21,593 nt of DNA from Rhodospirillales bacterium (GTDB taxonomy: Bacteria > Pseudomonadota > Alphaproteobacteria > Acetobacterales > Acetobacteraceae). Each line of letters begins with the position of its first letter. Position 1 is the first letter of the stretch. A model generated the notes under the pieces. That model saw only the letters and a program-made list of their open reading frames with translations, did no database searches and was not told where the DNA came from. Shown here in pieces: positions 7,485 through 15,337 of this stretch. The stretch covers positions 1 through 21,593 of the forward strand of contig JAGWZS010000007.1 of NCBI GenBank assembly GCA_018971905.1, written 5' to 3'. The position numbers and the translations under genes are program-made.

Positions 7485-9695
7485 ATGAAAACCAGGCACA
7501 AGCAGACGAAGCCAAAACCGCCGGAAACCCTGGCCCGGCGGCCCGCGGTGCCCAGCCGCGACTCGGTGAAGCGATTCCTGGCCGAGGCAGAGGGGGTACA
7601 ACATTTCCGGGACGTGGCACGCGCCTTCTCCGTGGCGCCGGAGGACCGCAAGGCGCTGCGCGGCATCATGAAGTCTCTGGAGGCCGAGGGCCATGCCGAA
7701 CGGGCCGGGCGCAAACGCTATGCCGAGGCCGGGCGGCTGCCGGAAAATGCGCTGGTGGAAGTGACCGGAATAGACCGGGATGGCGAGGCGATCGCCCGGC
7801 CTGTGGTGTGGGATTCACCGGGCAGGCCGCCGGTGATCTTTATGCAGCCGGAGCGTAAGGGCGCAGCGGCCCTGGCACCGGGTGCCAGGGTGCTAGCCCG
7901 GCTGAAGCGCATCGGGCCGGATAAATATGAGGGCCAGACGATCAAGCGCGTGGAAGGGCAGAGCGGCAGCATCATCGGGCTGTTCCACAAAACCCCGCAG
8001 GGCGGGCGCATCGAGCCGACCGACCGTCGGCAGAAGGGCGAATGGGTGGTGCCAGAAAGCGAAACGATGGGTGCCCAAGAAGCCGAGATTGTCCGCGCCG
8101 AGCCGCTGCCGGGCAAGCCGTTCGGGGCCAAGCCCGCACGGGTGACGGAACGGCTGGGCAGCGCCGAGGATGCGCGTTCCGTGAGTCTCATCGCCATCGC
8201 CCAGCATGGGATTCCGATGGATTTCTCCGAAGCCGCTGTGAAGGATGCCCAGAAGGCAAAGCCCGTGCCCCTGGGCAAGCGGACTGATTTGCGCGAGGTG
8301 CCGCTGACCACCATCGACGGCGCGGATGCGCGGGACTTCGACGATGCCGTGTTTGCGGCACCCGAACCGCATGGCTACCGGCTGATTGTCGCCATCGCAG
8401 ATGTGGCGCATTACGTAAAGCCAGCTAGCGCGCTGGACCGCGACGCCAGAATGCGTGGCAATAGCTGCTATTTCCCGGACCGCGTGGTACCGATGCTGCC
8501 AGAGGAGCTTTCCAACGGCCTGTGTTCGCTGAAACCCGGCGAGGACCGCGGCTGCCTTTTCGTGGAAATGCACATAGACGTGCACGGCAACAAGCTGCGC
8601 CACGCCTTCGGGCGCGGGCTGATGCGCTCGGCCGCGCGCAAGACCTACGAAGAGGTACAGCAGGAGTTCGAGGATAATCCTGAAAACCATGCTCATCTTT
8701 ATGCCGCCTATCATGCGCTGAGCGAGGCGCGGGAGCGGCGGGGTACGCTGGACCTCGACCTGCCGGAACGCAAGGTCACGCTTGGGGATGATGGGCAGGT
8801 GCAGAACGTGGCCCCGCGCCCGCGTTTGGCCGCGCATAAGCTGATCGAGGAGTTCATGATCCTCGCGAATGTCTGCGCTGCGGAAGAGTTGGAACGGCTG
8901 AAACTGCCCTGCATGTACCGTGTGCACGCCCCGCCTACGCCAGAGAAGCTGGATAATCTGCGCGGCTTTCTGGCGACACTGGATATCTCTCTGAAGCCCG
9001 GAGACCAGTTGCATCCGCGCGATCTGGACGGAATTTTGAAGCTCGTGGCAGGCACAGCCTCTGCCACACTCGTGAATGAGACGATCTTGCGTTCCCAGAG
9101 CCAGGCCGAATATGCACCTGATAATCTTGGGCATTTTGGCCTGGCGCTCAGCCGTTACGCGCATTTTACCTCACCGATTCGCCGCTATGCGGATTTGCTG
9201 GTGCACCGCGCGCTGATCAAAGGACTGAAGCTGGGGCGGGATGGGCTGACGGATGAGGAAATTCATGCCTTTGCCGACACCGCCGAGCACATTACCGCCA
9301 CGGAACGCAGAGCTACCCTAGCCGAACGCGATTCCACAGACCGCTATCTTGCGCTGTATTTGCAACACCGTGTGGGAGAGTTGTTCCAGGCCCGGATTTC
9401 GGGGGTGACGAAGTTCGGACTCTTCGCCACTTTAACAGAGAGCGGTGCAAGCGGATTTTTGAGTATGGCTAGTTTGCCGGGTGATCACTGGGTTTTTGAT
9501 GAGCGCACCCAAACCCTGTCTGGCCGCAAGAGCCGTACCGTGTTTTCCCTGGCGCAGGAAATTGAGGTTAGGCTGAACGAGGCTAGGCCCGTGACAGGCG
9601 GCTTGCTGCTTGGGCTGGCCGGAATGCCAGCCCCCTCGCGGACAAAGCCAAAGCCCACTAAAAACGCCAAAGCAAAGCAAAAGCGGGCGCGGTGA
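7485..9695 (+). CDS. rnr: Ribonuclease R (3'-5' exoribonuclease)
   Basis: RNase R degrades structured RNA from the 3' end in the cytoplasm and takes part in rRNA and mRNA quality control. Counting from ATG 7485 (736 residues), a helix-turn-helix-like N-terminal piece (SRDSVKRFLAEAEGVQHFRDVARAF) is followed by cold-shock/OB domains and the RNB catalytic domain. The four catalytic Asp residues fit D278, D284, D286 and D287 in TIDGADARDFDDAV. The HFTSPIRRYADLLVHRAL motif is present, then an S1 domain (VGELFQARISGVTKFGLFATL) and a Lys/Arg-rich tail that suits RNA binding. In-frame GTG 7425 (GGAG 4 nt upstream) and ATG 7449 would add 20 or 12 unconserved residues; no candidate has a good ribosome site, so the start is uncertain. 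The stop overlaps the next gene in GTGA. Confidence 0.95.
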   Translation: MKTRHKQTKPKPPETLARRPAVPSRDSVKRFLAEAEGVQHFRDVARAFSVAPEDRKALRGIMKSLEAEGHAERAGRKRYAEAGRLPENALVEVTGIDRDGEAIARPVVWDSPGRPPVIFMQPERKGAAALAPGARVLARLKRIGPDKYEGQTIKRVEGQSGSIIGLFHKTPQGGRIEPTDRRQKGEWVVPESETMGAQEAEIVRAEPLPGKPFGAKPARVTERLGSAEDARSVSLIAIAQHGIPMDFSEAAVKDAQKAKPVPLGKRTDLREVPLTTIDGADARDFDDAVFAAPEPHGYRLIVAIADVAHYVKPASALDRDARMRGNSCYFPDRVVPMLPEELSNGLCSLKPGEDRGCLFVEMHIDVHGNKLRHAFGRGLMRSAARKTYEEVQQEFEDNPENHAHLYAAYHALSEARERRGTLDLDLPERKVTLGDDGQVQNVAPRPRLAAHKLIEEFMILANVCAAEELERLKLPCMYRVHAPPTPEKLDNLRGFLATLDISLKPGDQLHPRDLDGILKLVAGTASATLVNETILRSQSQAEYAPDNLGHFGLALSRYAHFTSPIRRYADLLVHRALIKGLKLGRDGLTDEEIHAFADTAEHITATERRATLAERDSTDRYLALYLQHRVGELFQARISGVTKFGLFATLTESGASGFLSMASLPGDHWVFDERTQTLSGRKSRTVFSLAQEIEVRLNEARPVTGGLLLGLAGMPAPSRTKPKPTKNAKAKQKRAR

Positions 9696-11221
9696 GACGC
9701 AAGGCCGTTCTTATCCTGATTTGTCTGCTGCTGCCGGTGGCTCTGTACTGCCGCCCGGCCGATGCAGCCGCCAGTTTCGACGCTAACGCCGCGGCAAACG
9801 TGTGGTCCGCGGCGCTGGCCTATATTGCGCCCCGCGCCCTGAACCCGGTTACGATTCCACAGATGACGCTTTGGGGGTTGAACGGCCTTGCCGCCCTCGA
9901 CCCCAATCTCAACACCACCTTGCAACATGGTGAAATCCGGCTTTATGGACCTGATCAGCTTTTGCTGGCCATTGCAGCACCTCCGCCTGACAATGCGCCA
10001 GCCTGGGGGCAGGCGGCCGCAAAGGTTGCGACGGCGGCTTATGCGGCCTCTCCGGCGCTGCAGCAGGCCGGCACGCAGGGGATCATCGACAATTTCTTCG
10101 ATGAGCTGTTCAACCATTTCGACCCTTATTCCCGGTACGAAGACCCCGTGCAGGCCGCGCAGGATGAATTGATGATCACCGGCCTTGCCGGAACGGGCCT
10201 GACTCTTGCGAACCAGCAGGGCAAAGTAGTGATTTCTGCAGTCGCGGCGGATAGCCCGGCGGCGGATGCGGGGCTTCAACCCGGTATGATTGTTACCGCA
10301 ATGAATGGCCAGAACGCCTACCCCGGGCTGGTGACCAGCCTGAATGAGGACATGGCGGGCCTTGCCGGAACAAGCGTTTCAATCTCCGTGATGGACCCGC
10401 AAGCGGATAAGGACGACGCCTTCCAAAGCCTCACATTGATCCGGGGCTATATTCCGCCCCAAACCGTATTCAGTGAGCCCCCCGTGGCGCCGGGGACCGC
10501 TTTTCTGAAAATTACCGGTTTTAACGAGGGTACGGGGGATCAATTTTCCGCGATCTTGGCAAAACTCATGGCCCAGCCAAACCCGCCAACCGGCCTGGTG
10601 CTGGACCTGCGTGGAAACCGGGGCGGCGTGCTCCGCCAGGCGGTTTTGGTAGCGGATTCGCTTTTGCAGTCTGGGCCGATTGCGGAAACGAATGGACGGG
10701 ATACCGACGCCGATCAGATGTTTAAGGCCGAGGGAGCGGACCTTACGAATGGCGCCAGCCTGGCCGTGCTGGTAGATGGCCAGACCGCCAGTGCCGCCGA
10801 AATTCTGGCCTCCGCCCTGGCAGATGACGGGCGCGCCGTGGTGATTGGCTCAGAAACGCTGGGCAAGGGGCTGGTGCAAACCGTAACCTCCCTGCCCGAT
10901 GGCGGGGAGCTTTACGTAACCTGGAGCCGCGTGCTGGCGCCGAAGGGCTGGCCATTGCAGGGGCTTGGGTTAATGCCGCAGATATGCACCAGCAACGGTG
11001 CCGCCGCCCTGCAGCAGCAGCTTGCGGCGCTTGCCAAGGGCCAAAACCTTATGGCGCCAGCCGTGAGCCAGGCGCGGGCCATGCGTCCACCCGTTAATAT
11101 TAACGCCATGCTGGCGGTACGCGGCAATTGCCCAGCGGATATTGGGGGGGAGCTTGACGAGCAGGCGGCAGCGGCAGTGCTTGGTAACCCAGAAATTTAC
11201 CAGGCTGCACTACTGCATTGA
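9692..11221 (+). CDS. S41 family C-terminal processing peptidase with PDZ domain
   Basis: This exported serine protease is of the CtpA/Prc type, which trims or degrades periplasmic proteins from their C-termini. It has a signal peptide at residues 1-26 (VLILICLLLPVALYC core), an N-terminal helical region with the DELFNHFDPYSRYED motif, and a PDZ domain at roughly 165-255 (ADSPAADAGLQPGMIVTAMNG). The peptidase core has LVLDLRGNRGGVL. The catalytic dyad fits Ser367 (DGQTASAAEIL) and Lys392 (GSETLGKGLVQT), 25 residues apart as usual for the family. GTG at 9692 overlaps the rnr stop in GTGA, so translation is likely coupled. At 509 residues the length is normal. The signal peptide ends 'YCRPADAA'; the cysteine does not sit in a convincing lipobox, so it is probably soluble periplasmic. 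Confidence 0.9.
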   Translation: MRRKAVLILICLLLPVALYCRPADAAASFDANAAANVWSAALAYIAPRALNPVTIPQMTLWGLNGLAALDPNLNTTLQHGEIRLYGPDQLLLAIAAPPPDNAPAWGQAAAKVATAAYAASPALQQAGTQGIIDNFFDELFNHFDPYSRYEDPVQAAQDELMITGLAGTGLTLANQQGKVVISAVAADSPAADAGLQPGMIVTAMNGQNAYPGLVTSLNEDMAGLAGTSVSISVMDPQADKDDAFQSLTLIRGYIPPQTVFSEPPVAPGTAFLKITGFNEGTGDQFSAILAKLMAQPNPPTGLVLDLRGNRGGVLRQAVLVADSLLQSGPIAETNGRDTDADQMFKAEGADLTNGASLAVLVDGQTASAAEILASALADDGRAVVIGSETLGKGLVQTVTSLPDGGELYVTWSRVLAPKGWPLQGLGLMPQICTSNGAAALQQQLAALAKGQNLMAPAVSQARAMRPPVNINAMLAVRGNCPADIGGELDEQAAAAVLGNPEIYQAALLH

Positions 11222-11231
11222 TTGTGGGTAC

Positions 11232-11260
11232 TTGACGAAACCAACCAAGCTGGGCGATAC
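11232..11260 (+). promoter_or_regulatory. Candidate promoter of rpmG
   Basis: TTGACG at 11232-11237 matches the -35 consensus at five of six positions. GATACG at 11256 (18-nt spacer) or CGATAC at 11255 (17-nt) could be a weak -10. It lies between the protease stop and the rpmG ribosome site, giving L33 a possible independent transcript. Confidence 0.4.
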
Positions 11261-11284
11261 GGCCCGCTCTCGGAGATTCTAATC

Positions 11285-11452
11285 ATGGCTAAATCGAACG
11301 TCGTCCAAATCAAGCTCGTATCTACCGCCGATACCGGCTACTTCTATGTTACCAAGAAGAATGCCCGTGCGCAGACGCAGAAGCTTGAGCTGAACAAGTA
11401 TGATCCGGTCGTGCGCAAGCATGTGAAATTCAAGGAAGCCAAAATCAAGTAA
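11285..11452 (+). CDS. rpmG: 50S ribosomal protein L33
   Basis: L33 is a small protein of the large ribosomal subunit near the E site. The product is 55 residues ([20 protein letters not shown]... ending [11 protein letters not shown]), the usual alphaproteobacterial form. It lacks the two CxxC zinc pairs, so it is a zinc-independent (C-minus) L33. ATG at 11285 is preceded by GGAG at 11272-11275 with 9-nt spacing. The frame stays open upstream to a TTG at 11222, but those 21 residues are not part of the family. The gene has a probable own promoter and a clear terminator, and sits downstream of rnr and the S41 protease. Confidence 0.97.
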   Translation: MAKSNVVQIKLVSTADTGYFYVTKKNARAQTQKLELNKYDPVVRKHVKFKEAKIK

Positions 11453-11517
11453 CGCACGGCGTTATCTGAAGATGGCGTGAATTTCTCAAGAAATTTCGTC
11501 GGCCAGTTGCCTTATAC

Positions 11518-11552
11518 CCCCTCAGCATGGTTGATGCCTGAGGGGTTATTTT
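11518..11552 (+). terminator. Rho-independent terminator of rpmG
   Basis: CCCCTCAG pairs with CTGAGGGG (8 bp) and encloses an inner CAT/ATG stem with one bulged C. It is followed by TTATTTTAT on the plus strand, 65 bp after the rpmG stop and before the convergent thiL end. A smaller inverted repeat, AATTTC-TCAA-GAAATT, lies just upstream at 11480-11495. Confidence 0.87.
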
Positions 11553-11640
11553 ATGCGCGCGTTGTCCTGCGGTTCCGTGAAATAAGCCCCCGCCCTGCTC
11601 AGCTTTTCACTGCAAGCCTGCCCGTAGAACTGCCGCCAGC

Positions 11641-12573
11641 TCAAAAATGCTTCCAGCCGGATGCGGCGAAGTTCAGCAGGGCGTTATTAGCTCCATACAA
11701 TTCAACACCACGCCCGGCTTTGAACATGCCAATCTTGGTGACGTTTACCCCCGCACAGGCTACGCGCAAAGCTTCGGATTTCTCTGGTGGCACGGCGAGG
11801 ACAAGCTCGTAATCGTCACCGCCGGTCAGGCGAAGCGCCAGAATATCTGGCCCCTGCGCCGCGGCTTCGGGCGAGGCCGGCACCAAATCCGCCTGAACCA
11901 CAGCTGATAGGCCCGATTCTTGGCAAATATGGCCAAGATCCTGCACCAGCCCGTCCGAAACATCGACTGCGGCATTGACGATACCCGCCAGCGAAAGACC
12001 CACCCGGGGGTCTGGCAGCAGGGAGCGCCGGGTCAGGAAACCCGTGGGGTCTGCCCTTAAGCCACGCCGGGCCTCAAGGCCCAAAACCGCATCGCCGATG
12101 GTGCCGGTAACCCAGATTTCATCCCCGGCTTTGGCCCCGTTACGGCGCAGCGCCTGGCCGGGCGCCGCATGGCCGAGCAATGTGGCTGTCAACGCGATAT
12201 CCGTGCGCGAGGATGACGAATCACCGCCCAATAAGGAGATTTCGAATTGGCGTTGGTCACGCCCCAACCCGGCGGCAAAGCTGGCAAGCCAGCCCTCCGG
12301 CAGGGAGGGCGGCAAGGCGGTTGTGAGCAGATACCCAAAAGGCACCGCGCCCATGGCCGCGAGGTCAGATAAATTACGGCGCAACAGCTTGCGGGCAATC
12401 AACGCCGGGTCATCCCCCGGCAGGAAATGCACGCCCTCCAGCATCTGGTCGACGGTAAGAACGAGCTGGCGGCCCGGCGGGGGGGTGAGAACAGCCGCGT
12501 CGTCCCTTAAACCCAGCCCGGCTTCCCCGGCCAAGGGCGCAAAGAATTCCGCAATCCGAGCGAATTCGTCCAT
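11641..12573 (-). CDS. thiL: Thiamine-monophosphate kinase
   Basis: ThiL phosphorylates thiamine monophosphate to the active cofactor thiamine pyrophosphate using ATP, in the cytoplasm. The 310-residue product has the PurM/AIRS-like fold signatures: GLRDDAAVL (22-30), VDQMLEGVHF (41-50) for phosphate and magnesium binding, NLSDLAAMGA, SLLGGDSSSS (113-122), WVTGTIGDAVLGLEARRG, and VDVSDGLVQDLGHI near the C-terminal half. The usual GGDT is GGDS here, which is conservative. Its ATG overlaps the nusB stop by one base (TGATG), so it is translated as the last gene of the riboflavin/nusB cluster. It ends convergently with rpmG, and no clear terminator is seen on its own strand. Length is normal. Confidence 0.95.
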   Translation of the reverse strand: MDEFARIAEFFAPLAGEAGLGLRDDAAVLTPPPGRQLVLTVDQMLEGVHFLPGDDPALIARKLLRRNLSDLAAMGAVPFGYLLTTALPPSLPEGWLASFAAGLGRDQRQFEISLLGGDSSSSRTDIALTATLLGHAAPGQALRRNGAKAGDEIWVTGTIGDAVLGLEARRGLRADPTGFLTRRSLLPDPRVGLSLAGIVNAAVDVSDGLVQDLGHICQESGLSAVVQADLVPASPEAAAQGPDILALRLTGGDDYELVLAVPPEKSEALRVACAGVNVTKIGMFKAGRGVELYGANNALLNFAASGWKHF

Positions 12574-13046
12574 CAGCTTATGGGGGTGAATTCCGCGGGC
12601 CGAAGCATATGCGCCAGCTTGTCCAGCACGCCGTTCAACATGCGCGGCTCCTCGCCTGAAAAGAACCCGTGGGCCACATCGAGATATTCGTTAATGACTA
12701 CCTTGGCGGGCGGGCCGTCAGTCATCCAAAGTTCTGCCCCACCCGCGCGCAGCGATGCGCGCAGCACCGGGTCCAGGCGGAGCATGGGCCAAGCCTCAGG
12801 CAAGGCCTGTGCGATCATACCGTCTAGCGTGTCCTGCTGCTGCGTGGCCGTGCGGACAATGCGGGTAAACAGCGGCACATCCGCTTCGGGCAAATTGCCG
12901 TCCTCCAGCCCGCCCTGCCAGGGCAGCTGCACCATGCGATGCCGGATAAACTGGTCTATGACGGTTTCCGGGCTGATCTCGGCATGTTCTGACTGGTAAA
13001 GTGCCTGGACGGCGGCGATGCGCGATAAAGTTCTGGGACGGGTCAT
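12573..13046 (-). CDS. nusB: Transcription antitermination factor NusB
   Basis: NusB binds boxA RNA together with NusE (S10) to form antitermination complexes on rRNA operons. The 157-residue all-helical protein has the family pattern: SRIAAVQALYQSEH at the N-terminus, ARGAELWMTDGPPAKVVINEYLDVAHGF-like C-terminal helices (written here as RAGGAELWM, VVINEYLDVAHGFF) and NGVLDKLA near the end. Its ATG overlaps the ribH stop in ATGA, and its own stop overlaps the thiL start by one base. The ribH-nusB pairing is very common in bacteria. Length and motifs are normal. Confidence 0.95.
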   Translation of the reverse strand: MTRPRTLSRIAAVQALYQSEHAEISPETVIDQFIRHRMVQLPWQGGLEDGNLPEADVPLFTRIVRTATQQQDTLDGMIAQALPEAWPMLRLDPVLRASLRAGGAELWMTDGPPAKVVINEYLDVAHGFFSGEEPRMLNGVLDKLAHMLRPAEFTPIS

Positions 13047-13522
13047 GACATGAACCTGCGCTTTAATATGATCTGTTTAAGGCAGGCAACCGCGGCTTCA
13101 GCCCCCTTGTTGGCGCCGGTCTCGCGGGAGCGCGCCTGGGCTTGGGCCAGCGTATCCACCGTTAAAAGCCCGGTGCCAAGGCACAGACGCTTCTCAACCG
13201 CCACTCGCATCAGCCCATCCATGGCCGCGGTGCAGACAAATTCATAATGATCGGTTTCGCCGCGCACAACGCAGCCGAGCGCGATGAAGCCGTCAAACGC
13301 AGGCTGAGCTGAAGCGGCAATGGCAAGCGCCTGGGGAAGCTCAAACGCTCCGGCGATCTCGATCACTTCAAGCGAGGCGTTGGCTTGGAAAAAAATGTCA
13401 CGCGCCGCATCCAACATGCCATCGACGACATTGCGGTAATACGGAGCACTAATGGCGAGGATTTTGGGTGGAGCGCCAGAAACCTTTGGGGCCTCAGGCA
13501 AGGGGGCGTCAGCGGTACTCAT
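13043..13522 (-). CDS. ribH: 6,7-dimethyl-8-ribityllumazine synthase
   Basis: Lumazine synthase condenses 5-amino-6-ribitylamino-uracil with 3,4-dihydroxy-2-butanone-4-phosphate, the penultimate step of riboflavin synthesis. The 159-residue product carries AGAFELPQAL (57-66), the substrate-binding ALGCVVRGETDHYEFVC (81-97, with H92 as the likely catalytic histidine), GTGLLTVDT and RSRETGANKGAEAA. The first 18 residues are a Pro/Ala-rich tail before the core strand. It starts 6 bp after the stop of the upstream ribB-like gene, which supplies its second substrate, and overlaps nusB by 4 bp. Confidence 0.96.
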   Translation of the reverse strand: MSTADAPLPEAPKVSGAPPKILAISAPYYRNVVDGMLDAARDIFFQANASLEVIEIAGAFELPQALAIAASAQPAFDGFIALGCVVRGETDHYEFVCTAAMDGLMRVAVEKRLCLGTGLLTVDTLAQAQARSRETGANKGAEAAVACLKQIILKRRFMS

Positions 13523-13528
13523 GGCGAT

Positions 13529-14665
13529 TCAGTTGGACTCGCCAGTGGCAAGGCTACGTTGATCGACAACATTCAACCCATACCCTTCCAGGCCAATGAT
13601 GTTGCGCTTGTGGTTGGAGAGCAGGATCATGTTCTTAACCCCGAGATCGAGCAGGATTTGCGCGCCGATGCCGTAGTCACGGAGATCACGGCTGCCGCTC
13701 TTGCCCTCCAGCAGGGCCCGCAAGCCGATTGACATGGCCTTGTCGCGCTGCTCCCGCACGATCACCACAACCCCGCGCCCCGCCGCCGCGATGTCGCGCA
13801 TGGCGCCTTGCAGCGCGGCAAAATGACCGCTGCCCAGAACATCGCTGAGCAGATCCATGCCGTGCATTCGCACAAGCACGGGCTCGTCGCCGGAAATATC
13901 GCCTTTGATCATGGCCAGATGCTCGATGCCATCGACCTTGCTCTCAAAAGCAACCATCCGCCAGGCTGTGCCGTCCTGGGCGGTGATGTTGCCTTGCTCG
14001 ACACGCCTGACCAGCCGCTCTGTGGTGCGGCGGTGGGCAATGAGATCCGCGATGGTGCCGAGTTTGATGTTATGGCGCTGCGCGAAGGCCACCAGCTCCG
14101 GCAGGCGGGCCATGGTGCCATCGTCGTTGATGATCTCGCAGATGACCCCCGCCGGGATAAGCCCGGCCAGACGCGCGATGTCCACCGAGGCTTCTGTGTG
14201 CCCGGCGCGAACCAGGGTGCCGCCATCGCGCGCCATGAGTGGGAAAATATGACCGGGGGAGACGATATCTTCCCGGCCCATTTCCGGATTGATGGCAACA
14301 GCCACCGTGCGGGCGCGGTCGGCCGCGGAGATGCCGGTGGAAATACCCTCGCGCGCCTCGATTGAAATGGTGAAGGCGGTTTCGTGCCGGCTGCCATTTG
14401 CCTGTGTCATCAACGGCAGGCCCAGCGCATCGCAGCGCGCCTTGGTCATGGCCAGGCAAACCAGGCCACGCGCGTGTTTGATCATGAAATTGATTGCATC
14501 TGGTGTGGCGAATTGCGCGGGGATAACCAGATCCCCTTCGTTTTCACGATCTTCGTCGTCAACCAGGATAAAAATGCGTCCTGCCCGCGCTTCCTCGATA
14601 ATTTCGGCCGCCGGGGAAATATAATCTGCCAGGCCAGCGGTCTCGAGAGATTTCAAGCCGTCCAT
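13529..14665 (-). CDS. ribB: 3,4-dihydroxy-2-butanone-4-phosphate synthase with degenerate GTP cyclohydrolase II domain
   Basis: The N-terminal half (residues 1-215 of 378) is a complete RibB domain that makes the four-carbon riboflavin precursor from ribulose-5-phosphate. It has VDDEDRENEGD (35-45), NFMIKHARGLVC, SRHETAFT, SPGHIFPL, GHTEASVDIARLAGL (155-169) and ICEI (175-178). The C-terminal half has the RibA fold framework (DLRDYGIGAQILLDLGV, GLEGYGLNVV) but not its active site. The zinc-binding Cys cluster is replaced by SDVLGSGHFAALQGA (274-288), and the EGRGIGL catalytic motif reads REQRDKAMSIGL (304-315). It is therefore best called a RibB with a non-catalytic RibA-like domain. Start at 14665 has AAGGA upstream; the ATG at 14695 would add ten residues. 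Confidence 0.93.
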   Translation of the reverse strand: MDGLKSLETAGLADYISPAAEIIEEARAGRIFILVDDEDRENEGDLVIPAQFATPDAINFMIKHARGLVCLAMTKARCDALGLPLMTQANGSRHETAFTISIEAREGISTGISAADRARTVAVAINPEMGREDIVSPGHIFPLMARDGGTLVRAGHTEASVDIARLAGLIPAGVICEIINDDGTMARLPELVAFAQRHNIKLGTIADLIAHRRTTERLVRRVEQGNITAQDGTAWRMVAFESKVDGIEHLAMIKGDISGDEPVLVRMHGMDLLSDVLGSGHFAALQGAMRDIAAAGRGVVVIVREQRDKAMSIGLRALLEGKSGSRDLRDYGIGAQILLDLGVKNMILLSNHKRNIIGLEGYGLNVVDQRSLATGESN

Positions 14666-14712
14666 AAAAAGCAATCCTTTCCCGCGGAAAACCAAAATGC
14701 GCCAGCACGCAT

Positions 14713-15327
14713 TCAGGCCCCCTTAAAGCTAAGCTGCCGTGCGAGATAGCGCGCCAGCATGTCTATTTCCACATTCACCCGGCTTGCGGGGGGCAGTGTT
14801 GCAAAATTCGTGTGCGCCGCCGTGTGGGGAATGATGTTCACGCCAAAGCGCAGCCCCTCCACCTCGTTAACGGTGAGCGAAACGCCGTTAAGCGCAATGC
14901 TGCCCTTAGCCGCCACGAAAGGCGCAAGAGCGGGCGGCAACTCAAAAACCCAGCGTGTTGAGCCGTTCTCAGGCGTTATGGAAACAACCGTTGCCAGACC
15001 ATCAACGTGGCCTGAGACGAGATGGCCGCCCAGCTCGTCGCCCAGGCGCAGCGAGCCTTCAAGGTTGACCTGGGTGCCCGGCCGCCATTCCGCCAAATTT
15101 GTTTTGGACAATGTCTCCTCGGAGACTTCAACGGTGAACCAGTCAGGTCCCGCTTCAATAACCGTGAGGCAGACGCCCGAACAAGCGATGGAGGCGCCGA
15201 GCTTCTTCTCTGCGCTGGCCCAGACCGCGTTAGGCGGCGTTTGGATCGTAAAACGGGCATCACGCCCGCCGCCGATGGCGGTAACGGCGCTGATGCGGCC
15301 AACGCCTGTGATGAGTCCGGTGAACAT
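14713..15327 (-). CDS. ribE: Riboflavin synthase, alpha subunit
   Basis: Riboflavin synthase dismutates two 6,7-dimethyl-8-ribityllumazine molecules into riboflavin and the pyrimidine precursor. The 204-residue protein starts with the invariant MFTGLITGVGRI and contains two repeated lumazine-binding beta-barrels. The first (about 1-97) holds ACSGVCLTV (48-56); the second (about 98-195) holds GHLVSGHVDG (101-110) and ALNGVSLTVNEV (145-156). The C-terminal helix (IDMLARYLARQL) forms the trimer contact in the family. It begins 10 bp after the ribD stop without a strong ribosome site and is followed by a 47-bp gap before ribB. No FMN riboswitch fits in these gaps. Confidence 0.96.
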   Translation of the reverse strand: MFTGLITGVGRISAVTAIGGGRDARFTIQTPPNAVWASAEKKLGASIACSGVCLTVIEAGPDWFTVEVSEETLSKTNLAEWRPGTQVNLEGSLRLGDELGGHLVSGHVDGLATVVSITPENGSTRWVFELPPALAPFVAAKGSIALNGVSLTVNEVEGLRFGVNIIPHTAAHTNFATLPPASRVNVEIDMLARYLARQLSFKGA

Positions 15328-15337
15328 TTATGGCTGC

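Noticed and set aside
7893..9164. Long open frame (423 codons) on the minus strand opposite rnr
   Set aside because: It lies wholly antisense to the clearly coding RNase R gene; high GC leaves the opposite strand open. Its product shows no recognisable domain.
9485..10279. 264-codon minus-strand frame across the rnr/protease junction
   Set aside because: Antisense to two well-supported genes, Arg/Gly-rich composition typical of shadow frames, no motif.
11477..11812. Plus-strand frame after rpmG
   Set aside because: It runs through the rpmG terminator hairpin and then antisense to thiL; no ribosome site or recognisable product.
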